64,000 nt of DNA from Brevundimonas sp. EYE_349. GTDB taxonomy: Bacteria > Pseudomonadota > Alphaproteobacteria > Caulobacterales > Caulobacteraceae. The stretch covers positions 62,001 through 126,000 of the forward strand of contig NZ_JAHXPB010000004.1 of NCBI RefSeq assembly GCF_023147505.1, in the 5' to 3' direction. Shown piece after piece: positions 52,611 to 61,976 of the stretch. Made by a program: the position numbers and the translations under genes. The first letter of the stretch is position 1. Each line of letters opens with the position of its first letter. The notes beneath the pieces are model-generated. The model made no database searches. It was not told the origin of the DNA and saw only the letters and a program-made list of their open reading frames with translations.

Positions 52611-53936
52611 ATGAAGCGTTTTGGAATCGCATTGGCGGCGCTGATGGCGTCAGCCATGAGCGCGCATGCCCAGCAAACCCCCACGGCGTCTAGGGTTTCG
52701 TCGCAACCCACGACAACGTTCGTCGAGGCCGGAAGGTTGCTGGCTGATCCGTCGAACGGCGTTGTGCAGCGCGATAAAACTCTCGTGATCAGAGGGAACC
52801 AAGTCGTTGAAGTGCGCGACGGCTTCGTCGGCGACGCCTCCCAGGGCAGGGTTCTGGACCTGCGACACGCCTTCGTCCTGCCCGGACTGATCGACAGCCA
52901 CGTCCATCTGACCAGCCAGCAGAACCCGAATGGGCGGCTGGAACAGGTCACCCTGTCCGATGCAGACCGGGCCATGGTCGGCGCCCGTTACGCCCGCCGC
53001 ACCCTGATGGCGGGCTTCACCACCGTGGCGGACCTAGGTGCGGGCAACGAAGCCATATTCGCCCTGAGGAACGCGGTGAAGAACGGTGACGTGCCGGGGC
53101 CGCGCATCATCGCGGCCGGATCGTCGGTGTCGATCCACGGCGGTCACGGCGACATCAACGGCTATCGCGACGACGTCATGCATCTGTTGTCGTCCGAGAG
53201 CATCTGTTCGGGGCCTGAGGACTGCATGCGCGCGGTCCGCACCCAGGTTCGCGCCGGGGCCGACATCATCAAGATCACCGCGACGGGCGGCGTCCTGTCC
53301 AACACCGCCGCCGGTCTGAACCAGCAGTTCAGCGATCCCGAGTTGACCGCCATCGTCGACAGCGCCCACCGCATGGGCCGTCAGGTGACGGCGCACGCCC
53401 ACGGCGTGGACGGCATCAACGCCTTCCTGCGGGCGGGCGGCGATTCCATCGAACATGGCACCTATCTGGACGACCAGTCGATCCGCCTGTTCAAGGCGAA
53501 CGGCGCCTGGCTGATCCCGACCCTGCTGGCCGGCGATTTCGTGGCCCGCATCGCGTCGGGGCCCGACAACTTCTTCACCCCGGCCCAGACGGCCAAGGCG
53601 CTGGAGGCGGGGCCCAAGATGCTGGACATGGCCCGTCGCGCGCATCAGGGCGGGGTGCGGATCGCCTTCGGAACCGATAGCGGCGTCTCGGCCCACGGCG
53701 ACAACGCCCAGGAGTTCGCGCTGCTGGTCCGCGCCGGCCTGACGCCGCTGGAGGCCGTCCAGGCCGCCACCGTCGGCGCCGCCGAACACCTGCGAATTTC
53801 GAACGAAGCCGGCAGAATCGCGCCCGGAATGCCCGCCGATATCGTCGCCGTCTCGGGCGATCCGCTGACGGACGTCACCGAACTGGAGCGGATGAAGTTC
53901 GTGATGAAGTCAGGCGTCGTCTATCGCGCCGACTGA
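52611..53936 (+). CDS. Secreted metal-dependent amidohydrolase
   Basis: 441 residues; signal peptide MKRFGIALAALMASAMSAHA. Amidohydrolase features: PGLIDSHVHLT (HxH), carboxylated-Lys region IIKITATGG, HAHG, SIEHGTYL and FGTDSGVSAHGDN. Matches the imidazolonepropionase/Xaa-Pro-dipeptidase-like secreted group; several are dipeptidases for proline-ended peptides. ATG 52611 has GGGGGGAG upstream. Its 3' end overlaps lpxK by 16 bases. Confidence 0.87.
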   Translation: MKRFGIALAALMASAMSAHAQQTPTASRVSSQPTTTFVEAGRLLADPSNGVVQRDKTLVIRGNQVVEVRDGFVGDASQGRVLDLRHAFVLPGLIDSHVHLTSQQNPNGRLEQVTLSDADRAMVGARYARRTLMAGFTTVADLGAGNEAIFALRNAVKNGDVPGPRIIAAGSSVSIHGGHGDINGYRDDVMHLLSSESICSGPEDCMRAVRTQVRAGADIIKITATGGVLSNTAAGLNQQFSDPELTAIVDSAHRMGRQVTAHAHGVDGINAFLRAGGDSIEHGTYLDDQSIRLFKANGAWLIPTLLAGDFVARIASGPDNFFTPAQTAKALEAGPKMLDMARRAHQGGVRIAFGTDSGVSAHGDNAQEFALLVRAGLTPLEAVQAATVGAAEHLRISNEAGRIAPGMPADIVAVSGDPLTDVTELERMKFVMKSGVVYRAD

Positions 53937-54937
53937 AGCCAATCGTTCAGGAAGGCGGTGAAGGCCGCCTGATCCTGGAACCGGGCGACGACCGGCCAGG
54001 CGACGACCTGGGCGCGCTGGTCGGGCGTCAGCCGCACCCAGTCCTTTTCGGTGGTGACCAGGCCGGCGTCATAGACGGCCGCGCGGTCGGCCAGGAAACT
54101 CATGTTCTCGGCGCTGTAGGCCGCATGGTCGGGGAAGGGAACGAAGTCCGCCAGGTCGCAGCCCGCCGCCTTCAGCGACCGCTCGACCTTCCAGGGCTTG
54201 GCGATGCCGGCGAACCCGACCTGCGGCCCCGACGGCGGCGGCCCCTCGGGCGTCAGACGGGCGATGAAGACGGGCAGGGCGCCGAACACCGCCAGCAGTT
54301 CGGGATCGGCGGCCTCCACATCGGTCGGCAGCATGACCACTACGGCGTCGGCCCGCGCCAGCCCGGCCTTCAAGGGCTCGCGCATCGGGCCGGAAGGAAA
54401 GACCGATCCGTCCCCGAAAGGCCATTCGTCGCCGCGCGTCTCGCCGTCCACCACGATCAGGCTGATGGTCTTCTTCAACGCCGGGTTCTGATGGCCGTCG
54501 TCCAGAACCAGGGCCTGGGCGCCGCCCGCGACGGCGGCGCTGGCCCCCGCCACACGATCACGCGCGATCCAGACCGGCGATCCCTGCGCCAGCATCAGGG
54601 GCTCGTCGCCGACGTCGGCGGCCGTATGCGCCGCCGGATCGACACGGATCGGCCCCTCCAGCCGCCCGCCATAACCGCGCGACAGGCCTTGGGCCTCAAC
54701 GCCCGTCGCCCGCAACAGTCGCAGGATTTCGCGCGCGACCGGCGTCTTGCCCGATCCGCCGACCGTCAGATTGCCGACCGAGACGACCGCGCAGCCTGGA
54801 TCGACAGGCGCGGCTTTGGCGATGCGCCGCGCGGTGACGCCGGCCCACAGCCAGCCCAGGGGTTTCAACATGGTGCGGGTCATGCGCGCGTGGTTGCTGT
54901 CGCGCACATACCACCAGCGGGGGGTGTTCAGCTTCAT
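53921..54937 (-). CDS. lpxK: Tetraacyldisaccharide 4'-kinase
   Basis: Phosphorylates the lipid A disaccharide at the inner membrane. 338 residues: N-terminal membrane-associated helix, Walker A VGNLTVGGSGKTP, RGYGG, DEPLMLAQ and VLDDGHQNPAL. ATG 54937 overlaps the waaA stop (ATGA), so the two act in one operon and consecutive steps. Confidence 0.95.
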   Translation of the reverse strand: MKLNTPRWWYVRDSNHARMTRTMLKPLGWLWAGVTARRIAKAAPVDPGCAVVSVGNLTVGGSGKTPVAREILRLLRATGVEAQGLSRGYGGRLEGPIRVDPAAHTAADVGDEPLMLAQGSPVWIARDRVAGASAAVAGGAQALVLDDGHQNPALKKTISLIVVDGETRGDEWPFGDGSVFPSGPMREPLKAGLARADAVVVMLPTDVEAADPELLAVFGALPVFIARLTPEGPPPSGPQVGFAGIAKPWKVERSLKAAGCDLADFVPFPDHAAYSAENMSFLADRAAVYDAGLVTTEKDWVRLTPDQRAQVVAWPVVARFQDQAAFTAFLNDWLQSAR

Positions 54938-56229
54938 CGTCCAGCCCGCGCCGGGGGGGGCGTCAGCGGCTTTAGGGCGGCCCACAGCCGATCAAGCCCG
55001 CCGCCCGCCTCGGCGGCGGCGCGACGCGCCCGCTCTCCCATCGCCTTGGCCGACGCCGGATCGGCCAGCAAGGGCGCGATGACCGCCGCCAGGTCTGACG
55101 GCGCCTGCACCAGGGTCAGGCCGCCCGCGCTGCTCAGCGCCGCCGTCACCGGCGCCCAGTTCGAGGCGTCCGGCCCCGTGATCGCCGGCCGACCCAGCCG
55201 CGCCGGCTCCAGCGGATTGTGGCCTCCGACCGGCGGCAGGCCCAGCGCGGGGGCGAACGATCCGCCCATGACGACCACATCGGCCAGCCGCAGGAACAGG
55301 CCCATCTCGTTCAGGGTGTCGGCCAGATAGATATCGGTGTCCGGCCCGATCGTCTGGCTGCGCGAACGCATGGCGAAGGCGTAGCCCTCGCGCGCCAAGG
55401 CCTGTGCGATATGCGGCCCGCGCTCGGGGTGGCGGGGGGTCAGGATCAGGCATATCCGCTCGTCCAGACCGTCCAGGGCGCGCACGATGGCGATCTCCTC
55501 GCCCTCATGGGTGCTGGCGGCCACGATCACCGGTCGGTCGCCGATGGCGGCCGACAGGCGGCTGAAGGCGGCGGGATCGTGCGGCAGGGCCTCGCCCGAC
55601 AGTTTCAGGTTCACTAGCCCATCGACGCGCGCGCCCATCGTCTCCAATCGCCGGGCCGAGGCCGCGTCCTGTGGCAGGACCAGATCGAAGGCGCCGGTCA
55701 CAGCCCGGGCCGAGGCGGGAAACCGCGCCCAATTCTCGACCGTCCTTTCGGTCAGGCGCGCGCTGATCAGGGCCAGCCCGACCCCGCGCCGATGCGCCTC
55801 CAGCAACAGATTGGGCCACAGTTCGCTCTCGACGAAGACCCCCAGGGCCGGCCGCCAGTGCTCCAGGAAACGCGCCACCACGCCCGGCGCATCGACCGGC
55901 GCATACTGATGGATCACCCCGGCCGGCAGCCGCTCGGCCAGAATTTGGGCCGAGGTCACGGTGCCTGAGGTCACCAGCACGTTCAGGTCGGGCCGCGCCT
56001 TCACGAACCGCTCGACCACGGGCAGCAGCGACAGGCTCTCGCCCACGCTGACGCCGTGCAGCCAGACCAGATCGCCGGCGGGGCGTTTGGCGCGGGTGAA
56101 GCCCATCCGCTCGTCCACCCGCACGGGGTCTTCCTTGCCCCGCCGCGCACGCGCATCCAGCAGGCGCGGGGCCAGGGGCTCCAGCGCGCGGGTCGCCAGG
56201 CGATAGGCGATCAGCGGCAGGGGCGTCAT
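54934..56229 (-). CDS. waaA: 3-deoxy-D-manno-octulosonic acid transferase
   Basis: Adds Kdo to lipid A (GT30). 431 residues; WLHGVSVGES, VTSGTVTSAQ, FVESELWPNLL and the C-terminal GGHNPLEPA donor site are diagnostic. Start ATG overlaps the upstream DUF374 gene stop. Order msbA-DUF374-waaA-lpxK. Confidence 0.95.
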   Translation of the reverse strand: MTPLPLIAYRLATRALEPLAPRLLDARARRGKEDPVRVDERMGFTRAKRPAGDLVWLHGVSVGESLSLLPVVERFVKARPDLNVLVTSGTVTSAQILAERLPAGVIHQYAPVDAPGVVARFLEHWRPALGVFVESELWPNLLLEAHRRGVGLALISARLTERTVENWARFPASARAVTGAFDLVLPQDAASARRLETMGARVDGLVNLKLSGEALPHDPAAFSRLSAAIGDRPVIVAASTHEGEEIAIVRALDGLDERICLILTPRHPERGPHIAQALAREGYAFAMRSRSQTIGPDTDIYLADTLNEMGLFLRLADVVVMGGSFAPALGLPPVGGHNPLEPARLGRPAITGPDASNWAPVTAALSSAGGLTLVQAPSDLAAVIAPLLADPASAKAMGERARRAAAEAGGGLDRLWAALKPLTPPPARAGR

Positions 56230-56909
56230 GGCTTCAGGCCGGTGATTGCATCGGCCCGCGCCTCGACCGCGTTCAGGCGGGGCGTCCAGTCGGCAACCAC
56301 ATCGGCGATCTGAGCGCCTTCAGGATAGTCGGCGCGGTCCCAGACGATGGCGCCCTTGCCAAAGGGCAGGGGCAGGACGGCGCGGTCCCAGCTGTTCAGC
56401 CGGATCGCCGGGCTGCACGACATGCCTATGAACAGCACCGGCGCCCCGGACAGTTTAGCCATCAGCGGCAGACCCTCGGCCATGACATTGGCCGGGCCGC
56501 GCGGGCCGTCGGGCGTGATCGCAAGGGCGCCCGACTTCAGCTGTTTCAGACCGTCGCGCAGGGCCTGTGTTCCGCCCTTGGCCTTTTCCGTCTTGTCCTT
56601 GTTGGCCGACGATCCGCGCACGGCGGGAAAACCCTGACGCGCCACCGCCTTGGCGATGAACTCGCCGTCCGCCGACAGCGAGATCAGGGCCTTGGCCGGC
56701 TGCGCGCGGTCCAGCGGCCAACACGACGGCGACAGGCCGATGCGCGAATGCCAGAAGACGCACAGCACCCCGCCGCCCTGCGACCAGACCGTCTGCGCCG
56801 CCTCTTGGTTCTCATGGGTCCAACGGATGGTGGCGAAGCAGAACTGCATCCACTTCGCAAGGGTCCAGGCCAGGGCCGACTGGACGAACGGGTTAAGCAG
56901 CGGCCTCAC
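56226..56909 (-). CDS. DUF374 lysophospholipid-acyltransferase-like protein
   Basis: 227 residues. VFWHSRIG (the HX4-like acyltransferase region), SADGEFIAKA, GSSANKDKTEKAKGG and TPDGPRGPAN define DUF374, which sits beside waaA in alphaproteobacteria; a role as lipid A or Kdo-core acyltransferase is inferred from the family and place. Start is GTG 56909 overlapping the msbA-like stop. Confidence 0.88.
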   Translation of the reverse strand: MRPLLNPFVQSALAWTLAKWMQFCFATIRWTHENQEAAQTVWSQGGGVLCVFWHSRIGLSPSCWPLDRAQPAKALISLSADGEFIAKAVARQGFPAVRGSSANKDKTEKAKGGTQALRDGLKQLKSGALAITPDGPRGPANVMAEGLPLMAKLSGAPVLFIGMSCSPAIRLNSWDRAVLPLPFGKGAIVWDRADYPEGAQIADVVADWTPRLNAVEARADAITGLKP

Positions 56910-58744
56910 GCCACCGTCTCCACGCTGGGCTGGGCGCCGTCCAGCGACTGCTGCCGCGCCAGTCGGGCGTAGAGACCGCCCTGCGCCACCAGTGCGTCGT
57001 GCGACCCTTCCTCGACCACGCGCCCGGCCTCGATCACATAGATGCGGTTGGCGTTCTTCACGGTCGACAGACGGTGGGCGATCATCAGGGTGGCGCGGCC
57101 CTGCATCAGCCGCTCCAGCGCCGCCTGGACCAAGGCTTCGCTTTCGGTGTCCAGGGCGCTGGTCGCCTCGTCCAGCAGCAGGATCGGAGCGTCCTTCACA
57201 AAGGCGCGGGCGATGGCGATCCGCTGACGCTGCCCGCCCGACAGGCGCAGGCCCGCCTCGCCCGCACGGGTGTCATAGCCTTGGGGCAAGGCGGTGATGA
57301 AGTCATGGGCGGCGGCCGAACGCGCGGCCTCTTCGATCTGCGCCTGTGTCGCGCCGGGCCGCCCATAGGCGATGTTGGCCGCGATGGTGTCGTCGAACAG
57401 GAAGGGCTCCTGCGTCACCAGGGCGATGTGTTCGCGCAGGTCATGCAGCCGCAGTTGGCGTACGTCGCGGTCGTTCAGCATCACCGCCCCGTCCGTCACG
57501 TCATAGAAGCGCGGCAGCAGGCTCAGGATCGTGCTCTTGCCGCCGCCCGACGGCCCGACCAGGGCCACCGTCTCGCCCGGCGCGACCCTCAGTGATACGT
57601 CGTCCAGCGTCGGGGCGCCGCCCTCGGTCCTCGGCGCATAGGCGAAGGAAACCCGGTCCATCACCACCTCGACCGGGCCGGGGGGCAAGGTGGCGGCGTC
57701 AGGCGCTTCACGGATTTCCGGCTCGATATCCAGCGCCGTGAACAGACGACGCGCGGCGGTGAAGCCTTCGGCCATAACGGTCGCCAGATTGGTCACCTGA
57801 CGCAGCGACTGGCCGGCCGCCAGCAGCATGGCGATGAAGGCGGCGAACCCGCCCACCGTCATGGCCCCCGACTGCGCCCGCCATCCGGCGTAGGCTAGCA
57901 CGGCGGCGACCACGACATAGGCCACCATGTCCGACGCGGGTCCGGCGAAGGCGCGGGCGTTGGCGCCCTTGATGACGTGGCGCTGGCGGCGGGCGACGAC
58001 TTCGGCGACGCGGGCTTCTTCGGCGGCTTCGCGGTTCTCGATCTTGATCAGCCGAACCCCGTCCATGTTCTCCATGAGGGCGGTGGACAGGTTTTCGGTC
58101 TCGGCCATCGCGCCGCGCGCGGCCTTGCGCGTCCGCTTGCCGAACCGCCGCAGCACCAGCGCCACCAGCGGCACGCCCAGCAGCACCACCATCGCCAGTT
58201 GCCAGTCGTTGAAGAACATGAAGACGATGGTGCCGACCAGCATCAGCAGGTTCTGGGTGTAGGTGACAACGCCCGAGGTGAAGGCCTCCCGCACCAGATT
58301 GGCGTCGAACAGGACCGACGAGACAAACCCGCCCGAGTGCTGGCTGCGCAGACGCGCCAGGTCGGCGCGGATCATGCGACCGAACAGCCGCACCTGGATA
58401 TCGCCGACGATGCTGTGGCCAAGCCGATTGACCAGAGCTGCCTGCAATAGGGCCGCGCCGGTTCGGATGAGGGCCACTGTCAGGATGGCGATGGGAATGG
58501 CGATCAAGGCGTGTCTGGCCTGAACATGAATGTATCTGAACAGGGTGATCGGCTGGTCGCCGCCCAGAAACAGTCCGTTCACGGCGGGTTGCAACAGTTG
58601 CAGCAGGGTGACGGTCAGCACGCCGGTCACGGCCGCGCAGACGACGGCCGTGATCAGGGTCCAGCGGTGTAGGGACAGGTAATCGCGCCAGATTCGCGCC
58701 AGCAGGACGCGCAGGGGCATGGTCTGGTCGACGGGGTCTTTCAT
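56906..58744 (-). CDS. msbA: MsbA-like ABC transporter (lipid A flippase family)
   Basis: 612-residue half-transporter: six-helix membrane domain (about 25-320), then ATPase with Walker A VGPSGGGKST, signature LSGGQRQRIAIARA, Walker B ILLLDEATSALD and H-loop IAHRLST. The place beside waaA and lpxK favours lipid A-core flipping; close relatives include multidrug exporters, so the substrate is inferred. Confidence 0.9.
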   Translation of the reverse strand: MKDPVDQTMPLRVLLARIWRDYLSLHRWTLITAVVCAAVTGVLTVTLLQLLQPAVNGLFLGGDQPITLFRYIHVQARHALIAIPIAILTVALIRTGAALLQAALVNRLGHSIVGDIQVRLFGRMIRADLARLRSQHSGGFVSSVLFDANLVREAFTSGVVTYTQNLLMLVGTIVFMFFNDWQLAMVVLLGVPLVALVLRRFGKRTRKAARGAMAETENLSTALMENMDGVRLIKIENREAAEEARVAEVVARRQRHVIKGANARAFAGPASDMVAYVVVAAVLAYAGWRAQSGAMTVGGFAAFIAMLLAAGQSLRQVTNLATVMAEGFTAARRLFTALDIEPEIREAPDAATLPPGPVEVVMDRVSFAYAPRTEGGAPTLDDVSLRVAPGETVALVGPSGGGKSTILSLLPRFYDVTDGAVMLNDRDVRQLRLHDLREHIALVTQEPFLFDDTIAANIAYGRPGATQAQIEEAARSAAAHDFITALPQGYDTRAGEAGLRLSGGQRQRIAIARAFVKDAPILLLDEATSALDTESEALVQAALERLMQGRATLMIAHRLSTVKNANRIYVIEAGRVVEEGSHDALVAQGGLYARLARQQSLDGAQPSVETVA

Positions 58745-58775
58745 CGGCCTTCGGTCGTCCGACCCGCCCCTCGAG

Positions 58776-59312
58776 TCAAGGCTTGTCGGGCGACGGGACC
58801 AGCGGGCGGCCCGGTTCGTCGGCGCGGATCAGGGTCTCGCCCGGCGCATCCTCGATTCTGACAGCGGGCGCCACGGTCGGATTGCGGGCGTAGCGGCGAC
58901 CGTCGAAGGGCACGGCGGCCTCATAGGCTTCGGTAATCCCGCCGCCGGCGACCTGGACGCCCAGATCACGCCGGCCGTGGCTCTGGCGTTCCAGTAGGCG
59001 AATGGGCGCCCGCGCCACGCTGATCTCGCCGACCGACCGATAGGTCCCGCCCGCCCGGTCCAGCACCAGAAGGCGGCATCCGCCCGATCCGCACCAGCTC
59101 GGTCCGGTCAGATAGACCAGCATTGTCCGCCCGTCCGGCGTCAGGGCGGCGGTGTAGCGGGTCGTGTCCAGCGCCCCGAGCGCCCTTTGCCGCAGATAGG
59201 CGATCAGGCCGGGGTCTTCGGGCGGCGGGGCCTGGGCTGCGGCGGCCGCCGGGAACGAACCGGACAGGGCCAGGGCGGCGGCGATCATCATCGGGAGCAG
59301 TCTGTCAGGCAT
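58776..59312 (-). CDS. Secreted hypothetical protein
   Basis: 178 residues from ATG 59312. Signal peptide MPDRLLPMMIAAALALSGSFPAAAAAQA, then DPGLIAYLRQRALGALD and a beta-rich part with GPSWCGSGGCRLLVLDR (CX4C pair) and a Pro-rich tail. No recognised family. Ends 31 bases before the msbA-like start on the same strand. Confidence 0.72.
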   Translation of the reverse strand: MPDRLLPMMIAAALALSGSFPAAAAAQAPPPEDPGLIAYLRQRALGALDTTRYTAALTPDGRTMLVYLTGPSWCGSGGCRLLVLDRAGGTYRSVGEISVARAPIRLLERQSHGRRDLGVQVAGGGITEAYEAAVPFDGRRYARNPTVAPAVRIEDAPGETLIRADEPGRPLVPSPDKP

Positions 59313-59395
59313 GGAAATCCAACGCCCGAACGCCGGGGTGGTTGAACAGTCCACCCGCCTTTTCTAACTAGGGGCTGCGGGTTCGCCCGCAGTGT

Positions 59396-59530
59396 TCTCA
59401 GGGCGGGGTGAGATTCCCCACCGGCGGTAAGGCGGCGACGCCAAGCCCGCGAGCGCTCTCCAGCATTGGAGAGGTCAGCAGATCCGGTGCGATTCCGGGG
59501 CCGACGGTATAGTCCGGATGAAAGAGAACG
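59396..59530 (+). promoter_or_regulatory. FMN riboswitch (RFN element)
   Basis: Classical RFN blocks in order: TCAGGGCGGGGTGAGATTCC (59398 on), CACCGGCGGTAAG, AGCCCGCGAGCG, GATCCGGTGCGATTCCGGGG, CCGACGGTATAGTCCGG and ATGAAAGAGAACG ending near 59530. FMN binding normally shuts off the downstream gene. It controls the transporter at 59631. Confidence 0.96.
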
Positions 59531-59552
59531 GGACCAACGCCTCGTCGGCGTT

Positions 59553-59624
59553 CGCCGCCCCCTGCCGGGCGGCGAGCTGGCGCGTCGTCGCCCGTAACCC
59601 TGAGGAAACTGGTTACGGAAAGGA
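59553..59624 (+). promoter_or_regulatory. Probable expression platform of the FMN riboswitch
   Basis: Two hairpins follow the aptamer: CGCCGCCC/GGGCGGCG (59553-59560, 59567-59574) and CCGTAACC/GGTTACGG (59592-59599, 59611-59618). The second abuts the ribosome-binding site AAAGGA (59619-59624) of the TTG start at 59631. No T-run follows, so control is probably at translation initiation rather than termination (inference). Confidence 0.55.
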
Positions 59625-59630
59625 CGACCA

Positions 59631-60596
59631 TTGAACCAGATTTCCTCGTCTAACCCCGGCTCCGCCTCAATGGGCGCGCTGTTGATGCTGTCGGCCAGCC
59701 TGGTGTTCGCGGCCGGCAACACGCTTCAATCGGTGCTGCCGCAGCAGTTCGGCATGAGCTCCACCGGCATGGCCTTCTGGCAATATCTGATCGCCTCGGT
59801 GCTTATGGCGCCGGTGGTGATGCGGATCGGGCTGGGCAAGCTGAAGACCCGCCATCCGCTGGCGCACCAGGCCCGCGCCTTCGCCTCGGCGCTGGGGGTG
59901 CATGTGTTCGTTTACGGCTTCGCCTCGGGCGTGCCGATCTGGCAGATGGTGACGCTGCTGGCCACCGGGCCGCTGTTCGTCATCGTCGGATCGACGCTGT
60001 TTCTGGCCGAGCGGGTGTCCGGCGCCCGGCTCGGCGCGGCGCTGGCCGGCTTCGTCGGCGCGGTGGTGGTGTCGGGCGTCGGGGCCGAGCGTCTGGACTG
60101 GCCCGCGCTGACCCCGATCCTGGCCGCCGCCCTGTGGGCCGCGACCGACGTCCTGACCAAGGCGCTGGCGCGGGAGGAGACGCCCGAGACCCTGACGGTG
60201 TCGCTGCTGGTGCTGATCACGCCCAACCATCTGGCCATCCTGCTGCTGGCCAACGCCTTCGCCTTCGTCCTGCCGGCGGGGGTGGCGACGGGCCTGCCGT
60301 TCGCCCTGCCTCAAGGGACGGGGCTGCTGCTTCTGCTGGTCTTGGGCGGGCTAACGGCGGCGGCGCAGTATCTGCTGGCCTCGGCCTACAAGCGCGCGGA
60401 TGCGGCCTATCTGCAGCCGTTCGCAGACCTGAAGGCCCCGCTGGCGGGGCTGATCGGCTGGTCGCTGCTGGGGCAGACGCCGTCGCCCTGGTTCTGGCCG
60501 GGGGCGGCCCTGATCGTCGCCGCCTCTGTCTTCATCTTCTGGATCGAGAATCGCGCCCCGCAGGCGCGCGCGGCCCCAGCCGTCGGTGGAGGATGA
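59631..60596 (+). CDS. ribN: RibN-like EamA/DMT-family transporter (riboflavin uptake)
   Basis: 321 residues, ten membrane helices in two EamA repeats. Starts TTG 59631, 7 bases after AAAGGA. RibN proteins are DMT-family riboflavin importers placed behind FMN riboswitches in proteobacteria; the riboswitch link is the main reason for the call, as the sequence alone would only say EamA. The end lies next to a co-directional phosphatase gene whose GTG 60586 could overlap. Confidence 0.83.
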   Translation: MNQISSSNPGSASMGALLMLSASLVFAAGNTLQSVLPQQFGMSSTGMAFWQYLIASVLMAPVVMRIGLGKLKTRHPLAHQARAFASALGVHVFVYGFASGVPIWQMVTLLATGPLFVIVGSTLFLAERVSGARLGAALAGFVGAVVVSGVGAERLDWPALTPILAAALWAATDVLTKALAREETPETLTVSLLVLITPNHLAILLLANAFAFVLPAGVATGLPFALPQGTGLLLLLVLGGLTAAAQYLLASAYKRADAAYLQPFADLKAPLAGLIGWSLLGQTPSPWFWPGAALIVAASVFIFWIENRAPQARAAPAVGGG

Positions 60597-60627
60597 CGCG
60601 GCGGCCCCTGACCGCTATCTGGCCTCC

Positions 60628-61293
60628 ATGTCGCGTTTCGATCTCACCACCGCCTTGGGCCGGTTCAAAACCCATTGGCACTATTTCTGGGCGGACCATG
60701 CGTTCCTTCGCGTGGCCTTTTCCAACGCCCACTGGCTGGGACCGGACCTGGTGCGCACCAACCAGCCGTCGCCGCGCCAGCTGGCCGGATGGAGGGCCAA
60801 GGGGATCAGGACCGTCATCAACCTGCGCGGCGAGCGGGACGAAGGCTATTACTGGCTGGAGAAACAGGCTTGCGAACGTCTGGGCCTGACCCTGATCGAC
60901 GCCCCCCTGGATTCGCGCGATCCGCCGCAGCCCGACCGCATCCACCGCGCCCGCGATCTGTTCAAGACCATCGAGTATCCGGTGCTGATCCACTGCAAGT
61001 CGGGTGCGGACCGGGCGGGGATGATGGCGGTCTTCTATCGCCACTTCCATCTGGGCGAACCGATCTCGGTGGCGATGAAACAGCTGTCCAAGAAATACCT
61101 GCACTCGCGCGAAGGGCTGACGGGGGTGCTGGACTATACGCTGGAAAAATATGTCGCTGAGGTCGAGCCGAAAGGGATCAGCTTCATCGACTGGATCGAC
61201 AGCCCTGAATATGAACCCAAGGCGATCCGAGCCGAGTTCAAGGCGGGATGGTGGGGCACGCTGCTGACCGACAGACTGCTGCGGCGGGAGTAG
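60628..61293 (+). CDS. Dual-specificity/tyrosine phosphatase-like protein
   Basis: 221 residues. Catalytic loop HCKSGADRAG (nucleophile Cys123, Arg129; CX5R) and the general-acid region APLDSRDPP mark the DSP fold. ATG 60628 is taken; GTG 60586 would add 14 residues and overlap ribN. Same transcript as ribN is likely. Substrate unknown (protein, lipid or small phosphate). Confidence 0.83.
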   Translation: MSRFDLTTALGRFKTHWHYFWADHAFLRVAFSNAHWLGPDLVRTNQPSPRQLAGWRAKGIRTVINLRGERDEGYYWLEKQACERLGLTLIDAPLDSRDPPQPDRIHRARDLFKTIEYPVLIHCKSGADRAGMMAVFYRHFHLGEPISVAMKQLSKKYLHSREGLTGVLDYTLEKYVAEVEPKGISFIDWIDSPEYEPKAIRAEFKAGWWGTLLTDRLLRRE

Positions 61294-61365
61294 GGGGCGC
61301 CGCTCCTTGAGCCGTACTCCTCGCCAAATAGGCAAGCCGATGATTAGGGGGGGCAGCCCTGCGGC

Positions 61366-61572
61366 TCAGCCCCAGGGCCCCGTCTTTGGCGCGCCGGGAT
61401 CGTTTTCACGCGCCCCGGCCGCCAGTTCGGCCTCGCGTCGGGCCTTGCGGTCGGCCTCCCACTTCTTGAACCAGCGGGCGTAGTTCATGTGGCCGCGCAG
61501 CGAAAAACTGAACAGCGCCAGTACGGCCAGCAGGCTGACCAGTTGGAAAATCTGTTGCGGCTCCAGGTTCAT
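61366..61572 (-). CDS. Small single-pass membrane protein
   Basis: 68 residues. One helix (FQLVSLLAVLALFSFSLRG) followed by a basic, charged helix (WFKKWEADRKARREAELAAG). No recognised family. ATG 61572; it follows the DUF4170 gene in direction. Confidence 0.65.
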   Translation of the reverse strand: MNLEPQQIFQLVSLLAVLALFSFSLRGHMNYARWFKKWEADRKARREAELAAGARENDPGAPKTGPWG

Positions 61573-61639
61573 CGTCGTCCTCGCATACGGAGTGAACGTC
61601 GGATCGGGGCGTCGGTTCGGACGCCCCGATGTCGCAGGA

Positions 61640-61882
61640 TCAGGCGTCGCCGCGCGGGTCGATCAGCTTGTGGGCGTGCAGGATGAAATAGCGCATGTGA
61701 GCGTTGTCCACGGTGGCCTGGGCGCGGGCCTTCCAGGCCTTCTTGGCCTCGTCGTAGCTGCCGAAGGCGCCGACGAACTCGACCTGCGACAGGTCGCGGA
61801 AGGTCGGCTCGCCCAGGTGACGCAACTCGCCGCCGATGACGATGTGCAGAAGCTGGGGCGGAACGGTGTTTTGATCGGTCAT
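61640..61882 (-). CDS. DUF4170 protein
   Basis: 80 residues. LLHIVIGGEL, DLSQVEFVGAFGSYDEAKKAW and DNAHMRYFILHAHKLIDP match DUF4170, a short conserved alphaproteobacterial family often found between cysQ and LPS genes. ATG 61882. Function unknown. Confidence 0.87.
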   Translation of the reverse strand: MTDQNTVPPQLLHIVIGGELRHLGEPTFRDLSQVEFVGAFGSYDEAKKAWKARAQATVDNAHMRYFILHAHKLIDPRGDA

Positions 61883-61976
61883 CGACAATCCAGGCATTGG
61901 GGGAGGGAGCTTTGCGCGCGCAATAGGCCGAGAACGGCCTCGGATCAATGTCGGGAGGGGTTTTTCCGCCCCCGGC

